Assembly: GCA_029204225.1 (NCBI GenBank)
Contig: MU833195.1
Coordinates: 1 to 59,789, forward strand
DNA length: 59,789 nucleotides
Direction: 5' to 3'
From: Diphasiastrum complanatum
Lineage: Eukaryota; Streptophyta; Lycopodiopsida; Lycopodiales; Lycopodiaceae
Position 1 is the stretch's first letter, and each line of letters opens with the position of its first letter. Made by a program: the position numbers and the translations under genes. Under the pieces are notes generated by a model. It saw only the letters and a list, made by a program, of their open reading frames with translations. It had not been told where the DNA came from and did no database searches. Shown piece by piece: positions 40,115 to 51,929 of the stretch.

Positions 40115-40830
40115 AATATGTTTTGTCCTTGCATGAAAGACATGATTCTTAGCCAATTGTATTCCACTTTGATTGTCACAGAAAATAACAATAGGATTTA
40201 CCTGTAGAAGAAAGAGAAATAGTATTTTGGTTCTTGCTAGACCATGAAAAACAACCGCTACCAAAATTGAAGGCAAAACCCGTTGTTGACTTTCTATCAT
40301 CTATATTTTCTGTCCAATCAGCGTCAACATTATCCTGCAACTTAGGTAAAACACTTTGTCTTTTGTAGATTAGGCCAAGGTTAGGTGTACCTTTCACGTA
40401 CCTCAAAATCCTTTTTGTAGCTTTCCAATGGTCCATAGTGGGTGATGACATGAATTGGCTAATCAAACTTACAGCATAGCAGATATCAAGATGTGTAGTC
40501 ATAAGATATATCAAACTCCCAACTAGCTGATGAAATAGAGTAGCGTCAACATGTGCACTATCATCAATACGAGATAATTTCTTACCAGCTTCGAGGGGTA
40601 ATGGAAGGTTTGCACTCTATCATGTGAAATCTCTCCAATACCTCGCCCACATACTTGTTTTGACATAACCTGATATCACTGCCAGTTTGCCATACTTCGA
40701 CACCCAAGCAGTAGTGCATAAGATCTAAATCGGTCATCTCAAACTGCTTGCATGAGTTGGCTTTGATAGAACGAGTGAGGTTTTCATCATTGCCTGTGAT
40801 AATGATATCATCAACGTAAAGTACAATCAA
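40115..40830 (-). pseudogene. Copia 4 RT C-part and RNase H, multiply broken
   Basis: LYVDDIIITGND (RT catalytic YVDD) at 40830 onward, then after a frame break MDHWKATKRILRYVKGTPNL and DADWTENIDDRKSTTGFAF (RNase H), SLSSTGKS (normally EAEY, lost), and in another frame IVIFCDNQSGIQLA and HARTKHIEI. At least three frame breaks. Confidence 0.9.
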
Positions 40831-41009
40831 GGCAATGCTATCTTTGTTTATAAGAACATAAAGATTTGGATCTGAATTTGTTCTTACAAACCCATGAGAA
40901 AGAAAGTAATTATCAATGCGTCCATACCATGTGCGTGGCGCTTGCTTAAGACCATAAAGTGCTTTGTTAGCTTACATACCTTCTGTTCCTGTCCTTTTGC
41001 CATAAAGCC

Positions 41010-41849
41010 CTACAGTTGGACCATGTAAACTTCTTCCTCTAAGTCACCATTCAAAAATGCGGACTTCACATCCATTTGATGGATCTTCCACCCAAAATGA
41101 GATCCTAGGGCAATGATAAGGCGTAGCGTAGTCCACTTAGCCACTGGAGCAAATGTCTCTTCATAGTCAATTCCTTTGCTTTGCTCATAACCCTTCACTA
41201 CTAGGCATGCCTTATGCTTTGCTATCATGCCATCCGCATGAAACTTTGTTCTAAACACCCATTTGTTGTCAATGGGTTTCTTTCCAAGTGGTAGATCAAC
41301 CAACTCCCATGTATCATGCCTATGGATGGATTCTATCTCCTCTTCCATTGCCCTTTGCCACTCTTTGTGACCTTTTGCCTCATCAAAGGTTGATGGCTCT
41401 CGACACTTCAAAATGTCACTCATTAGGGCATAGTTCACATAATAACGATCGGGAGACTTCCTTTCTTGCATTGATCTTCTCACTTCTCCTTGTTTGCTAG
41501 ATCTTGGTTGATTTAGCTTTGCGTCTTTCATGAACTTTTCATACCATTTTGGTATCTTAGATTCAGGTGATACACTACGTGGAGAGTATGTATCCCAAGG
41601 AGTGTCCAAGAAATATCTCTTACTTCCAACCGGTTTCTCCTTTATTGCTCCTATTGGCAAGTACCTCCCCCTAGGCTCTTGAATAGGTGGTGTCCTTTCA
41701 TACTCGCCCTCTTGACTCTCATCTTCACGTGCATCATTTTGTGGAGCATTTTCTTCATCTTCTTCTTCCAAAATTGTGGGAAGTCTTTTGATGCTTTCAA
41801 CACTTGCATGGTCTTCATCTTCATACCTATGCATCTCATCAAAGATCAC
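41010..41849 (-). pseudogene. Copia 4 linker and N-terminal reverse transcriptase
   Basis: An acidic linker (EEEDEENAPQND), then the RT start: KEWQRAMEEEIESIHRHDTW, DNKWVFRTKFHADG, AKHKACLVVKGYEQ, YEETFAPVAKWTTLR, QMDVKSAFLNGDLEEEVYM. The catalytic Asp of motif A is present. Stops follow; RT resumes in other frames downstream. Confidence 0.92.
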
Positions 41850-41872
41850 ATCTTTGCTAATGTGAATCTTGT

Positions 41873-43036
41873 TCAGTACAGGTTCTCGTCACAACCGACG
41901 AAGATACACTTGATTGCTTTGGCATCAAGTTTCTTTCGCTCCTCCTTTGGCACATGTACATAGGCCTTACATCCAATGACACAAAACTTGTCCATTTTTG
42001 GTTTTATTCCTGTAAATGCTACTTCGGGAGTCACATTTGGAACCACAACTGTAGGACTCCTATTTTGCAAGAACGTTGCAGCACTGCACGCTTCCGACCA
42101 AAGTGAATTGGTCAAGCCCATTTGCTTCATCATGGAGCGTGCACTCTCAATAATAGTCCTGTTTTTCCTTTCAACTACACCATTACTATGCGGCGTGTGT
42201 GACTGTGTGAATTGTCTTTTGATGTCGTGTTCCTTGCAAAAGTCCTCAAAATCATCAGATTTGTATTCACCCCCTCTATCAAATCTTAGCACTTTGATGT
42301 GTGCATCCAGTTGGTTCTCTACCAAAGTCTTGAACTCCTTGAAGCGAGCAAAAGCGTCAAATTTCTTCTTCAAGAAATAAATCCATGTCCTCCTAGAGTA
42401 ATCATCTATGAAAGTCATAAAATAATATGCTTTCCCCAACAACATGATCTTTTTTGGGTCGCACAGGTCGTTGTGAATAAGTTCCAGTAGTTTCTTAGCT
42501 CTTGCAGCTCCACCTTTCTTGATTGTCTCCCTGTGATGCTTTCCCATGACGCATCCTTCACATATTGAATGATGATCATCCTGCAATGTCGGTAACCCTA
42601 TTACCATCTTCAGCTTCGCCATCAATCTCAAGCTCCCAGAATTCAAATAACCAAGTCTTCTGTGCCACAACTCAGATTGAGATGCTGTTGAGATAGCCAA
42701 ACCATATTCTCCTAGTTTTGTAGCATCCAATTTATAAAGGCCATAGTTACTATCTCTATAACCTTTTGCCAACACTTTATGATTGTGGTTCGTATCCCTC
42801 ATAAGGCATCCATCCTCCTTGACAAATTCAACCTTAAGATGTTGATTAGCCATTACTCCAACAGAAAGCAAACTCTTTTTGAGTCCAGGAACATAAAGCA
42901 CATTAGGAATGGTCTTGATTTTACCATCAGGAAACTGCACAGGTACATTGCCCACACCCTTCCCATTGGCTTGGGTGACCTTATCCCCATCATGGATTGG
43001 TGAGAATTTCTCAAACCAATCATGTTTCCCGGTCAT
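41873..43036 (-). pseudogene. Copia 4 protease end and integrase
   Basis: Begins just after a protease motif in the preceding codons (WFIDSGTTRHMTG near 43070-43030), then VLYVPGLKKSLLSVG, pre-integrase ELWHRRLGYLNSGSLR, zinc CEGCVMGKHH, and an integrase core with HNDLCD, FDRGGEY and GVVERKNRT. The spacing between the second Asp and the Glu is 35 residues. The first acidic residue lies in LIHNDL as in intact copia integrases. Confidence 0.92.
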
Positions 43037-43084
43037 ATGCCTTGTGGTGCCTGAATCTATGAACCATCTGGCACCATCATCAAC

Positions 43085-44027
43085 CTAGGATGCCAATGCC
43101 GATGAGAAGACACTTGTCTCATCATCTTCTCCATCTTCTTTGGCAATGTTGCCTTGTTGAGTCACTTTTCCCTCCTTTATGTCTGCTTTCTTCTTGTAAC
43201 ACTCTCGTGCCCAATGACCCAGTTTGTGGCAATAGTAACATTTGTCTTTCTTTAACCTTTTGATGACATCATCCTTAGATTTCTTGGGAATCCTCTTCCA
43301 TCCTTTCTGCTTGCCTTTAGCAAACAAGGCTTGATCCTCCTGTGGGGTTTGCGTTTACTTCACCACTTCACAACGCTGCTCTTCCTACAACATGATTTCA
43401 TGAAAGTTTTCAAAAGTAGGCAATCTCTCCCTCGAAGCAATGCCGCTCACAAACATCTGTAGCCCTTCCGAGACACCGCTCATTGTGGTATGTACCAATT
43501 CAACGTCCCTAATTGGTTCTCCAATTGCCACAAGTTGATCTCTCAGCTCCTTTATCCTGGTGAAGAAAGATCCCACCAATTCGCTTTCTTCCATCCTTAC
43601 TGCGTTCAATCTCGACTTCAAGAACATGGCCTGAACTGGTGGCCCGAACTGGATTGCAAGTTTGAAATTGCATTCTAAGAGCTTCCCAAGCTCCCCTAGC
43701 CATTGTGGCATCACTTACATAAGTGATTACATGGTCTTTCAATGAAAGATTGATTAAGGACAATGCCCTCTGTGCCTTTTTATCAAAGGTCCTCATGTCA
43801 CCTGAAGTGGTATTTGGCCGGACTTCAATACCTGCTACGATCTCCCATAACTCTTTCTCCATCAAAATGCTCTTCATTTTGAATTTCCAGATGTTGCAGT
43901 TAGAAGCCCCATCAAGTTTGCTTGCATCGCCCAAAATAGCCTCATTGATGTTTGCCATCTCCAAACTGCTGGAAACTCCACCAGGCCACCCGCCGCTCTT
44001 TTGCCAAATTGAAAGCCAAATTGGCAT
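43085..44027 (-). pseudogene. Copia 4 gag and zinc knuckle, frameshifted
   Basis: The capsid starts MANINEAILGDASKLDG near 43960 (WKFKMKSILMEKELWEIVAG, ARGAWEALRMQF). It changes frame near 43640 (SRLNAVRMEESELVGSFFTR, GVSEGLQMFVSGI) and after stops near 43350 continues with CYYCHKLGHWARECYK, a CCHC knuckle. Confidence 0.9.
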
Positions 44028-45121
44028 TGCTTTCCGAAATGTTTCTCGTCACCAACTCCCAGCTACCTGCCCAGTGGAATGGTGAAATCACTTCTGGCGT
44101 GCTCCAGACACTTTCTCCGTTTTGGTGTACCGTACTTGCAGGTACAGTTAGGGTGCCCTTCGTTTGGAGGCTATCGCCTTTCGTTTGGCCAAAATAGGCT
44201 AAAGGAGATGAAAATAAGGGCAATTTGGATTTGTGAACTGTTTCTTCAGTGTGAAGAAACTTCACCTTTCACAAAACTTGGGACCCAAAAAAATTTTCAC
44301 TTTGAAAATTTTTAATGAAAAGATGGGTGCCTTTGCCTTTCAAATCTTTAGGACTCTTTCAAAGTCCATCTAAGGGTGATCCTCAATCATGTGGCCCACG
44401 TTTCTCCCTGAGAACTTCATCTTGGCCATTGTTCTAATTGAGGCTCATCTGATGGTTGAAAACAACATCTGGGCATTAAGGCCTACTCCTCCATGCACTA
44501 GACATCTCCAACCGCTATAGCCATTCTTGGATTCCCTGTGCGCAACTTATGCGCCTCCCTCCTCCTTCTCTCCAGGGATGGCAGCCCCAAGCCCTTACAT
44601 ACAAGCTATGAAAGTTCTGTTTGCTTCACTCCAGCTCGTTGGCTGATCCACGGCCGCCCACGGCCTCTCCACACATTCGTAATAGTAGCAAGGTGCCCAC
44701 TCTTCACAACTTCAAAAATGGATTTGTGTTGAGAGAGAAATGCTTTTTCCCCTCTTGAAACGCTAGCTGTCAAAGAGGAAGATATTTTTGGGCTTTATCT
44801 GATCTTCTTGAGAATCTACCTGAGCAGCTACCTATCCCTCTAAGGTCGCCCTACAGCAAGCAATATTCTGCTCCAAACCGCTCTTCAAACGGTGTTCGAT
44901 TGGATTCAAACCAATCGCAAACACCAAGCAACCCTCCAGAAGAATTTCCAGTTTCAATCTTTGCTTGCCCTCTGATTCGGCCGACAATCCCCTGCCTCTG
45001 AATCTTCTTACAGTTTTGAGCTATTCCACGAATCTTCACAGACTCAGTTTTGTGCTTCCTAGCCAACAAACTATCATGAATTCGCAGCTCTCTGTTTTTG
45101 TTTAGTGATTCTAACCACTAA

Positions 45122-45135
45122 GGGCTCTGATACCA
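45122..45135 (-). other. Primer-binding site of copia 4
   Basis: The minus strand reads TGGTATCAGAGCCC, complementary to initiator tRNA-Met, 1.1 kb upstream of gag. Confidence 0.88.
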
Positions 45136-45139
45136 AGTT

Positions 45140-46526
45140 AAAAAAACAGTTTAAACACCCGACCGAATCAATCACCACAGCACAACATCAAGCGCAACAA
45201 GACAAGACAATTGAATAGCTCACCACAAACTGTATATTCAACTAATAAGTAAGTACAAAGATAAAGTTGCTTAAAAGCACTCAAAGGGCTCGTAAAAGAA
45301 AGACGGCCCGATAATTTTAGAACTAAGCACACGTGGTGCCGTCGAAATAAGAAAGCACTGTATAAGTCGATCATTGTTATTTTAACTAAGTTGCCTCTCA
45401 TTATGTGTGATGAATGGTATGTGATAGATGGATGTGTAGATAAAGTGATGTGATTTAAAAAAAAATTGATACTATAGGTATAGGAATTCATGTGTTGATT
45501 GTTTTACATGTATTTAAATAGACCATAGGTTTATACTGGAGTATGTAAATAGTATAACAAGTAAAATTAGCTTTTTGTGGGGCCGCACACTCGCCCCCGC
45601 ACGTGCACACACACACACACACACACACATGTGGCATCATGCACATGCCACACATGTGTAATATAGTCAAATCCCATGAGGTAAGCAGAGCATTTGTCAA
45701 GTAAGAGATCAGATCATTTTGTAGACTTATATCCCAAGTAATGATTTGGCAAAATCACTTGTATCAATTATTAAAAAGACATAAAATACAATTAAGCCAT
45801 CTAAAGTATTCAATTGAAGAACCTCATAATAAAGGCAGTTAAGATTGACTATGTGATAACATCTAGATAGCCCCTTCATATCATACCATAGATAATTGCA
45901 ACAAACCTGTGGTTACTATAATGATGCTTTTGCACATACTACATAGTCCTCTAAGTTTTTGGCTAGCAATTATAAAGTTGTGTTATTATAGAATGATGTG
46001 AGGAAATTAGAAGGTGGTTGAGAAATTACAAGATAAGATCTTACAGTAAGAAATAAGGATTCGTGAAGAAAATTTTGGTGTTGGAATGTAACATGGACAG
46101 AGATATTCAACCCACTAGCATGCTTTAGTTTAGCCTTTATTCTTCAAGTAGCACATCAGAATTGTTTCCAAAAAGTATTTCGGTGTAGTAGATGCAATGC
46201 TCAATGTGGAGTCATCTTTCGATGACTTGTGCTCATCGAATCCTTATCACCAGATCCTTGCTCACTATCAAGCCTCCTCGTTGTCCACTGCAAAACCATG
46301 TTCTCCTTTCTATGATAGAGCATCTCATTTAGGGCTTATTAAAAGTACCTCAAAGTTTTGTGAGCTAATCTTATTGACCTTTATTCTCTGTTTGGCTCCT
46401 TTGAAAAGTTGACGCTCTCGCTAGTTACAAGCTTGCCATAACTTTCAAAGGAGTACCACCACAAGAAAATGGTAACTTAAGGCATATTGATTACAGAGAA
46501 ACCCCATTGGATGCTCAAAATGAAAT
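45140..46526. other. Intergenic; possible copia 4 LTR and a CA tract
   Basis: 45140 to about 45600 may be the 5' LTR of copia 4 (position only). A (CA)n tract lies at 45608-45630. The remainder shows no gene. Confidence 0.4.
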
Positions 46527-47100
46527 CTACAAACTAAGACTTGCCATTTCTAAAAGAAGCTGGTATTTGAAATCAAGCAGGTTCATCTTTTCCTTCAAAG
46601 TCTTCATTTCCTCAGCTTTTCTCATATATTTCTCAACTTCTTTTCTCTGCAAAGCTCCGCAGAGAAAAAATCAGGCAGTTCAAACATTCTAACATAAATA
46701 TCACTGAATTGATGCCTACAGAGTGATGCCAGGCATAAACGCTACTGATAACTATGTGCAAATCACTCTGGAATTATACCAGCTTGCGCTTCTCCCTACG
46801 CAGGTCTTTAACCTCAGTTTGAGAACCTCCTTCTGTCATCTGAAGAGCAGGATCTGAAATGACAATAGCATTCACTGGAAGTTATTCAATACACAGAAAA
46901 GAAGCTCCACATAAGTAGATCATTGTGTTGGAAGGGATCTACATTCTACCTGCAATCCATTGGCCGTTGTCAAATGTCAATTTCTGATTATTTAGATTCA
47001 AAACTATGGGCCCCAAATTTTCCAACTCTTGCATCGTCTGTTCTGACCTACGTAGCCTCTTTCTTCTGCGTGCTATAACATTATGAGCATCAGCATGCAT
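46527..47100 (-). CDS. Chibby-like (ciliary/basal body) protein, three exons
   Basis: Minus exons 47100-46950, 46853-46780 and 46646-46527 with GT/AG borders (phases 1 and 0), giving about 114 residues; animal Chibby is about 126. The diagnostic block LNLNNQKLTFDNGQWIA matches the Chibby core (NL..Q.L.F.NGQWIA). It is followed by EVKDLRREKRKL and a C-terminal coiled coil ending MNLLDFKYQLLLEM, corresponding to the leucine-rich coiled coil of Chibby. In animals Chibby acts at the distal appendages of the ciliary base. In a plant it suggests motile sperm. A further 5' exon is possible (ATG at 47191, MGIF, donor GTTATC; spliced in frame). A longer 3' end is also possible. Confidence 0.75.
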
Positions 47101-47409
47101 GACATTATAAGCACTTATCGGATAAATATGTGAATTACATTAAATAGGGTCGGTAAAGCGTTATCACAGTTGATAACCTGAAGATTCCCATGACCAACAC
47201 TCGATGCAGAAAAGCACTTTGAAGATCTCCAATGAACCCCGTTGTGATTGATCTATTGGCCTCTCAGGCCTTCAGGGAAATCTCGATATGGGATCAGCGT
47301 CTCGAGGAAAAAGGTTTTACACGAGGAAGAATTGCAACATAACCGACTAAATTATTACGTTCTCCAAGCTACAGGTTGTAGCCATCTCTATACGACTGTT
47401 CAAGTCGAT

Positions 47410-47454
<45 letters not shown>

Positions 47455-48221
47455 GAGAGCGAGAGACGGAGAGAGCAGTTGGTGTAGTTCGCGTGAAGCC
47501 GCGGGCGTATAACTGCTTTCATTGCGATGGAAAAGGCTCGTATTGGAATGAGGTTGATTGGTGCCCAAGAGTTTAAGGTTTTAAAATACTTAACCATGTG
47601 AAATAAAAAGAAAACCCTGGTTTCTCGGAGACTTAGGAATGGAACTGGCAAGTTTTTTCAAAAATCAATAAATTAATATCTTTGCTTTTATTAAAAATGA
47701 TGGGAAAACTCATGATCATCCAAGAAGATTAAAGTATTTAAAATAATATCGTAGAATGACAAAAATGAATTAAGCTACCCAATAGCTAAGTAAAATTTAT
47801 AATAGTAAGCTAATTACTCAAAACCAATTGTCTGAAGTAAATCATTAAAATAGATCCAGTAATAGGTAATGCAGGAAGCTTTGAAGCAGCCGCTCCTGCA
47901 AACTAAGCCCGTCGAAGAATTGAAAGCGCCTGTGAACGTTGTAATGCAATAGAAATATGCTAACAGTAGAAAGAAACAATGACGGATGGTAAGGTAATGC
48001 TTTGTCCTTGGCATTTCACCATAAGCTCCGCACATAAAGATAAAAAATTATTAAATTTCTTGTGAAGACGACTGTATGTTTCCAAGGCAAAGGGGATGAA
48101 ATCTCAATCAGGTGCACGATCATTATAATCTCGCTCCTTTTCTTGAACTGCATGAGATGCAGCGGCCCCTTGCATGGTAGAAGAATGACGAGGGAGGTCC
48201 TGAAGAGAGGGATCAGCAATG
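47101..48221. other. Upstream region of the Chibby-like gene
   Basis: It contains a GA microsatellite at 47413-47449 within an imperfect GA-rich stretch to 47475, a position compatible with a 5' UTR or GAGA-type promoter element. No other gene is supported. Confidence 0.45.
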
Positions 48222-48984
48222 CATTAGAGAAAATTAGAGCACAAAAGAGGCCTTTCAAAAAGATACTTTTTATTTTCTTTCTCAAAAGTTTTTTTCACAT
48301 GGACGAATCAAAAAACTCAAATTTGAAATCTAAGTAATGTAGCTCTTCAAATTGATTTTTTTTTTTTTTAAAAGAACTATAATTTTGAGTCGGGGGCAGC
48401 CCATAAATAAACCATTTTATCTGCAGTATAGTATGCAACTCAGAAAAAAAAAATAGTGTAACTTTTGAACGGCAGCTCGGATTGAGACGATTATGGTGGC
48501 AGAAAGCCCTCAATGAGAGCTTTTCAACAACACCCAACATGACCTAGTTCTGAGCTACGGTGAAAAAGTTATGGCCGGTCAAACTGGTCAACTACGTTTG
48601 AAATAGATATCAAGTTGACCAAGTGTTGACCGGGGTCAAACTGGTCAACTACACTTGAAATAGATATCGGATTGACTAAGTGTTGATCGGCCATAACTTC
48701 TTCACCGTAGCTCGGAACTGGGTCATATTGTTGTCGTTGAAAAGCTGTCGTTGAGGGCTTTCTAATAGCACCATAATCGTCTCGATCCGAGCTGTCGTTC
48801 AAAAGTTATGATTTTTTTTCAACCACAAACTACACTATGCACATAAAAGCTAACCATTGAAAACTGTGTGGGCAGGACTACGGGCAAAAAAAGATTTTAT
48901 TTTAGTATTTTACATTGCCAAAAAATTGTCATCCTACGTGGCAATCCTTATAAGGCCCTTTCCAAGGCCAAATTTTTTCTAATG
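48222..48984. mobile_element. Foldback element, copy 2
   Basis: It is homologous to 20-797. Arms 48432-48600 and 48680-48890 are inverted copies: 'gtgtaacttttgaacggcag' against its near-complement near 48800, 'gagctacggtgaaaaagtta' against 'taacttcttcaccgtagctc'. The loop holds two direct repeats of about 57 bases (ggtcaaactggtcaactac at 48577 and 48634). Terminal inverted repeats are approximate: gcattagagaaaatt... and ...aattttttctaatg. Confidence 0.75.
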
Positions 48985-49089
48985 ACAACATCTTCTAGAG
49001 TACGAATTCCATCACGCGAAAAAACAAGGTCAACTCGTCGTCAAGAAGATTGCGAAGAAGGTCTTGGTAAAATGTGTGTCTATTATCGA

Positions 49090-49760
49090 ACAACATGAAA
49101 ACCACTATCATGAGCAATAGCAGCAAGGGCATCACGAATGGATTCATGTGAAACAAAAATGCAAAAAAGCAGGGACGACTTCACTAGTAGGCCCCACAAT
49201 ATGAGTATCATCCGCAATAGAGGGGAAATACCACCTAATGGATCCCCCTGTTGAGTTCCTTTAGCAGAACAAATAATGGTAACATTTCTAGTACGGGAAA
49301 CATGACTACAGTATAGAAGAGAACTTTTAAAATAGAAGTTTTGCACAAAAGGAATGAGCATGGAAAGTGTATCCTGAGCACCACGAAGTTTCTTGAAAGA
49401 TAGCCGCTTGAGAAACTGAGTTGAAAGCATTAGCAACATCAACTTGTAAAACTACCCATTCAGAATGAATATCCAAAATAGCGCGTAAAGCGTGAACGAT
49501 TGTCACCCAAATTGAAATGGAAAAAAATGAGCATGAAATGCTTCTTGAAACTGAAAACTGCCACCAACTTGCATGAACATTCACCCGCCACAATCGGACG
49601 CACATCACCAGACACTTTATCCAATGCTAAAAGACGAGCGACATCTAAAATATGAGCAACTACAGGTGGAATCTGCCCAGATGCAATGAAAGGGCACACC
49701 TTGAAGAGATCATTAACCCTCCTAATGGACAGCCTGAGATTTGTGCATTTCACAGATTTG
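49090..49760 (-). pseudogene. Non-LTR (LINE-type) reverse transcriptase fragment
   Basis: Minus-strand motifs in order over several frames: VNDLFKVCPFIASGQIPPVV, GDVRPIVAGECSCKLVA, VLQVDVANAFNSVS (motif A, first catalytic Asp), GTQQGDPLGG (motif B, 49231-49258) and ADDTHIVGP (motif C, 49201-49218). At least three frame breaks. This is the R2/type-1 non-LTR-like RT arrangement. No endonuclease or poly-A tail is visible. Confidence 0.85.
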
Positions 49761-51119
49761 ACTCATGCTCAGCCTAGTGCCAAGCAAAGGCATGATCGTA
49801 AGCTTACCAAACTTATAGATCTGTTTAAACGTGTCATACCCTGTGAGGAACACAATCGAGTATGTCGCTTCGTTCAGGAGGGTATGGCCTTCGTGTTTTT
49901 CTTATCTGCTCTTATCCCTGATGAGACAGAATCTTCTAGGTCGTCTATGATTGGTTTGCTTGCCCCTACTACTCGTGTGGCTTCAGAGGTTTCCATTATT
50001 GATGAGGTTTTAGGAGATGCAGAGGAGGCCAGACAAGCCAATATTGATCCTGTCAAGGCTAGTTCTTTGTCTATCTCTCCCTTATCTACCGCGAGCCAGA
50101 TTGACCAGAGCAGAACCCTGATCGACCTCCCTATGTACCATATGTACGATATCGCATTCTTGTCCATTAGCGACATCAAAGACGTAATGAATCTCAGAGA
50201 AGATGAGATATTATCTCTTTTGTCAAAGATGATTTCTGAATTTAGTGATTTTATTGACTTTGATGATGACGACCTCATAAATGGCATCGACTATGAGGAC
50301 CAAAAAGAATGGGCAAGTGGCACAGATGCCCTTCAAAGGATGCTATCTGAGAGCAGGGCATATGAGGCTAATATGCCAAGTGAGGAGGATTTTTTGGCTC
50401 TTTAGAAAAGGTATCCGCCACCTCTCATATATACTATTCCAGCTGACCAGCAATCGACCATTATTGCTGGTCACAATTTAGAAGCTGCTGGTGTGATCCA
50501 AGCCGACGAGGAGGATCTGGTAATTACACCTTCTCACAAAAATCATTTACTATTTAACGTGTAACTGATGATTGATCTGCTAGTTTGACTAACACTTGAT
50601 TATGTGTTGTAGAAAATCGTTGAGTTTGATGCCTTTGCTAGCAAGCATGGAGGATTGAGAGAAAGACAAGGCGGGAGACAGAAGGATGCCTCATTGGATC
50701 ATTATTTGAAACATTTTGTAAATAACGAAATTTGTATTCTTCATGAAAGGTTTTTTGTGAATGCGAGAACCTTAATCATGGCCATCAAGGCCCTATCTTA
50801 TTTTGCCCAAGGGCATAAATATCCAAAAAATACATATAGAATTATTTTTGTCAAAAGAGATGTTGCTCTTAAAGTGTTTGATTACGTGCCAGAAAATATT
50901 CCTATGAGATCATCTGCTCTGGCAATTCTATCAAGATATATAGATCTGAGCAAAAGACGATCCACTCGCTTTTTGGATCCGTATGATAGGAAAAAGTTCC
51001 TTCATGACCACACAGCAAAAATTGTCCTTAGAGACAATGAAAAAAATGATTCTGCTCTTTTCCATTTAATGTATGTGAAATTTGAGAATTTTTTACTACA
51101 TGCGTTTGATCTTTATTGA
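49761..51119 (+). pseudogene. Conserved unknown protein Y, repeat copy C
   Basis: Exon about 49761-50519, intron 50520-50612 (GTAATT...TTGTAG, phase 0), exon 50613-51119; about 420 residues. It contains LIDLFKRVIPCEEHNRVCRF, an acidic middle (FSDFIDFDDDDLINGID) and the C-terminal block DHYLKHFVNNEICILHE, IMAIKALSYFAQGHKYPK, IIFVKRDVALKVFDYVPEN, which is shared with copy A. A single TAG at 50403-50405 interrupts exon 1. No family recognised. The intron position is identical to copy A. The N-terminus is cut by the RT fragment. Confidence 0.7.
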
Positions 51120-51179
51120 ATGCCATCAATTTAATTTTGACTTATAAATTTACATGCTTTTTTGAATCTTTGATATTCA

Positions 51180-51545
51180 GTTGATCTTGTTGTGTATCGA
51201 ACTTGAGCTTGTCTATAAAACCATTGGAATAGCTAAATGATATAACTAGTTTTTGAGGATGTTCAACCATGTTGTGTATTTCGATGAAATGTTGCTCTTG
51301 CCTGCCAATGTGACTTCTCCATTCCTTGTGAGGACCATATACTCAAACTGCCATACTTTTTTGCAAAAAAAGATGCATGATGCCTTAGTTTGTGCTGCAA
51401 TATCAAAGATTTATGCATTGGGTAGAATCTATCAAGCAAGTTATACTAAAATCATAAAATTGTAAAACATTGTTCAAATGTATTTTACAATGTAGTGGGT
51501 GATGTGATCTAAGCCCCAAGCCACACGAACTCCATCTACAAACTC
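51180..51545 (-). pseudogene. Conserved unknown protein Z, repeat copy C
   Basis: From about 51545 the minus strand reads IEFVDGVRVAWGLDHITHYI with donor GTAAAA. After TTGATATTGCAG comes ASFFAKKYGSLSIWSSQGME followed by KSHWQARATFHRNTQHG, and then WFYRQAQVRYTTR. All three blocks match copy A on the same strand. Truncated at about 51545 by copia 3. Function unknown. Confidence 0.62.
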
Positions 51546-51575
51546 TATTGTTGTTTTCTCCAATAGGAGGATGGT

Positions 51576-51929
51576 TTGGATGTGCAAGATGCAAATGATG
51601 ATGCTTTTGTGATGTCTTCATGTATGCTTGCTAATGATGGAGATCTAGATCCTTGGTGGATTGATAGTGAAGCAAGTTCACACATGACCTTTCACAAAGA
51701 ATACTTCACTTCTTTGTTGGCATATGGAGATGACAAGAGGGTGATCTACACGGCCAATGATGGTGAGTGTGCAATCAAAGGGATTGGCACAATTCCTATT
51801 TCTCTCTCTACAAATAGGAATGTTTATTTGGAGGATGTCTTGTTTATTCCATCTATTACCAAGAATTTGCTTAGTGTGAGTCAAATGTTAAGGGCCGCAA
51901 GGTGGAGTTTGATGGAGATGCTTGTTTGA
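51576..51929 (+). pseudogene. Copia 3 protease region
   Basis: WWIDSEASSHMTFHKEY is the protease motif with DSG changed to DSE, so catalysis is probably lost. VLFIPSITKNLLSVSQML follows. A one-base shift near 51895 separates it from the long downstream frame. Confidence 0.88.

Larger units (their letters stand above)
40115..45136 (-). mobile_element. Ty1/copia element 4 (3' end truncated)
   Basis: On the minus strand: primer-binding site at 45135-45122 (TGGTATCAGAGCCC), a 1.1-kb leader, gag, zinc knuckle, protease, integrase, RT and RNase H in several frames. RNase H breaks off within HARTKHIEI near 40115, so no polypurine tract or 3' LTR is present. Sequence above 45137 may be its 5' LTR, but without the partner its limit cannot be fixed. 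Protein motifs differ clearly from copias 1-3, so it belongs to a different lineage. Confidence 0.9.

Noticed and set aside
44079-45069. Small frames in the copia 4 leader
   Set aside because: No domain; they lie between the primer-binding site and gag.
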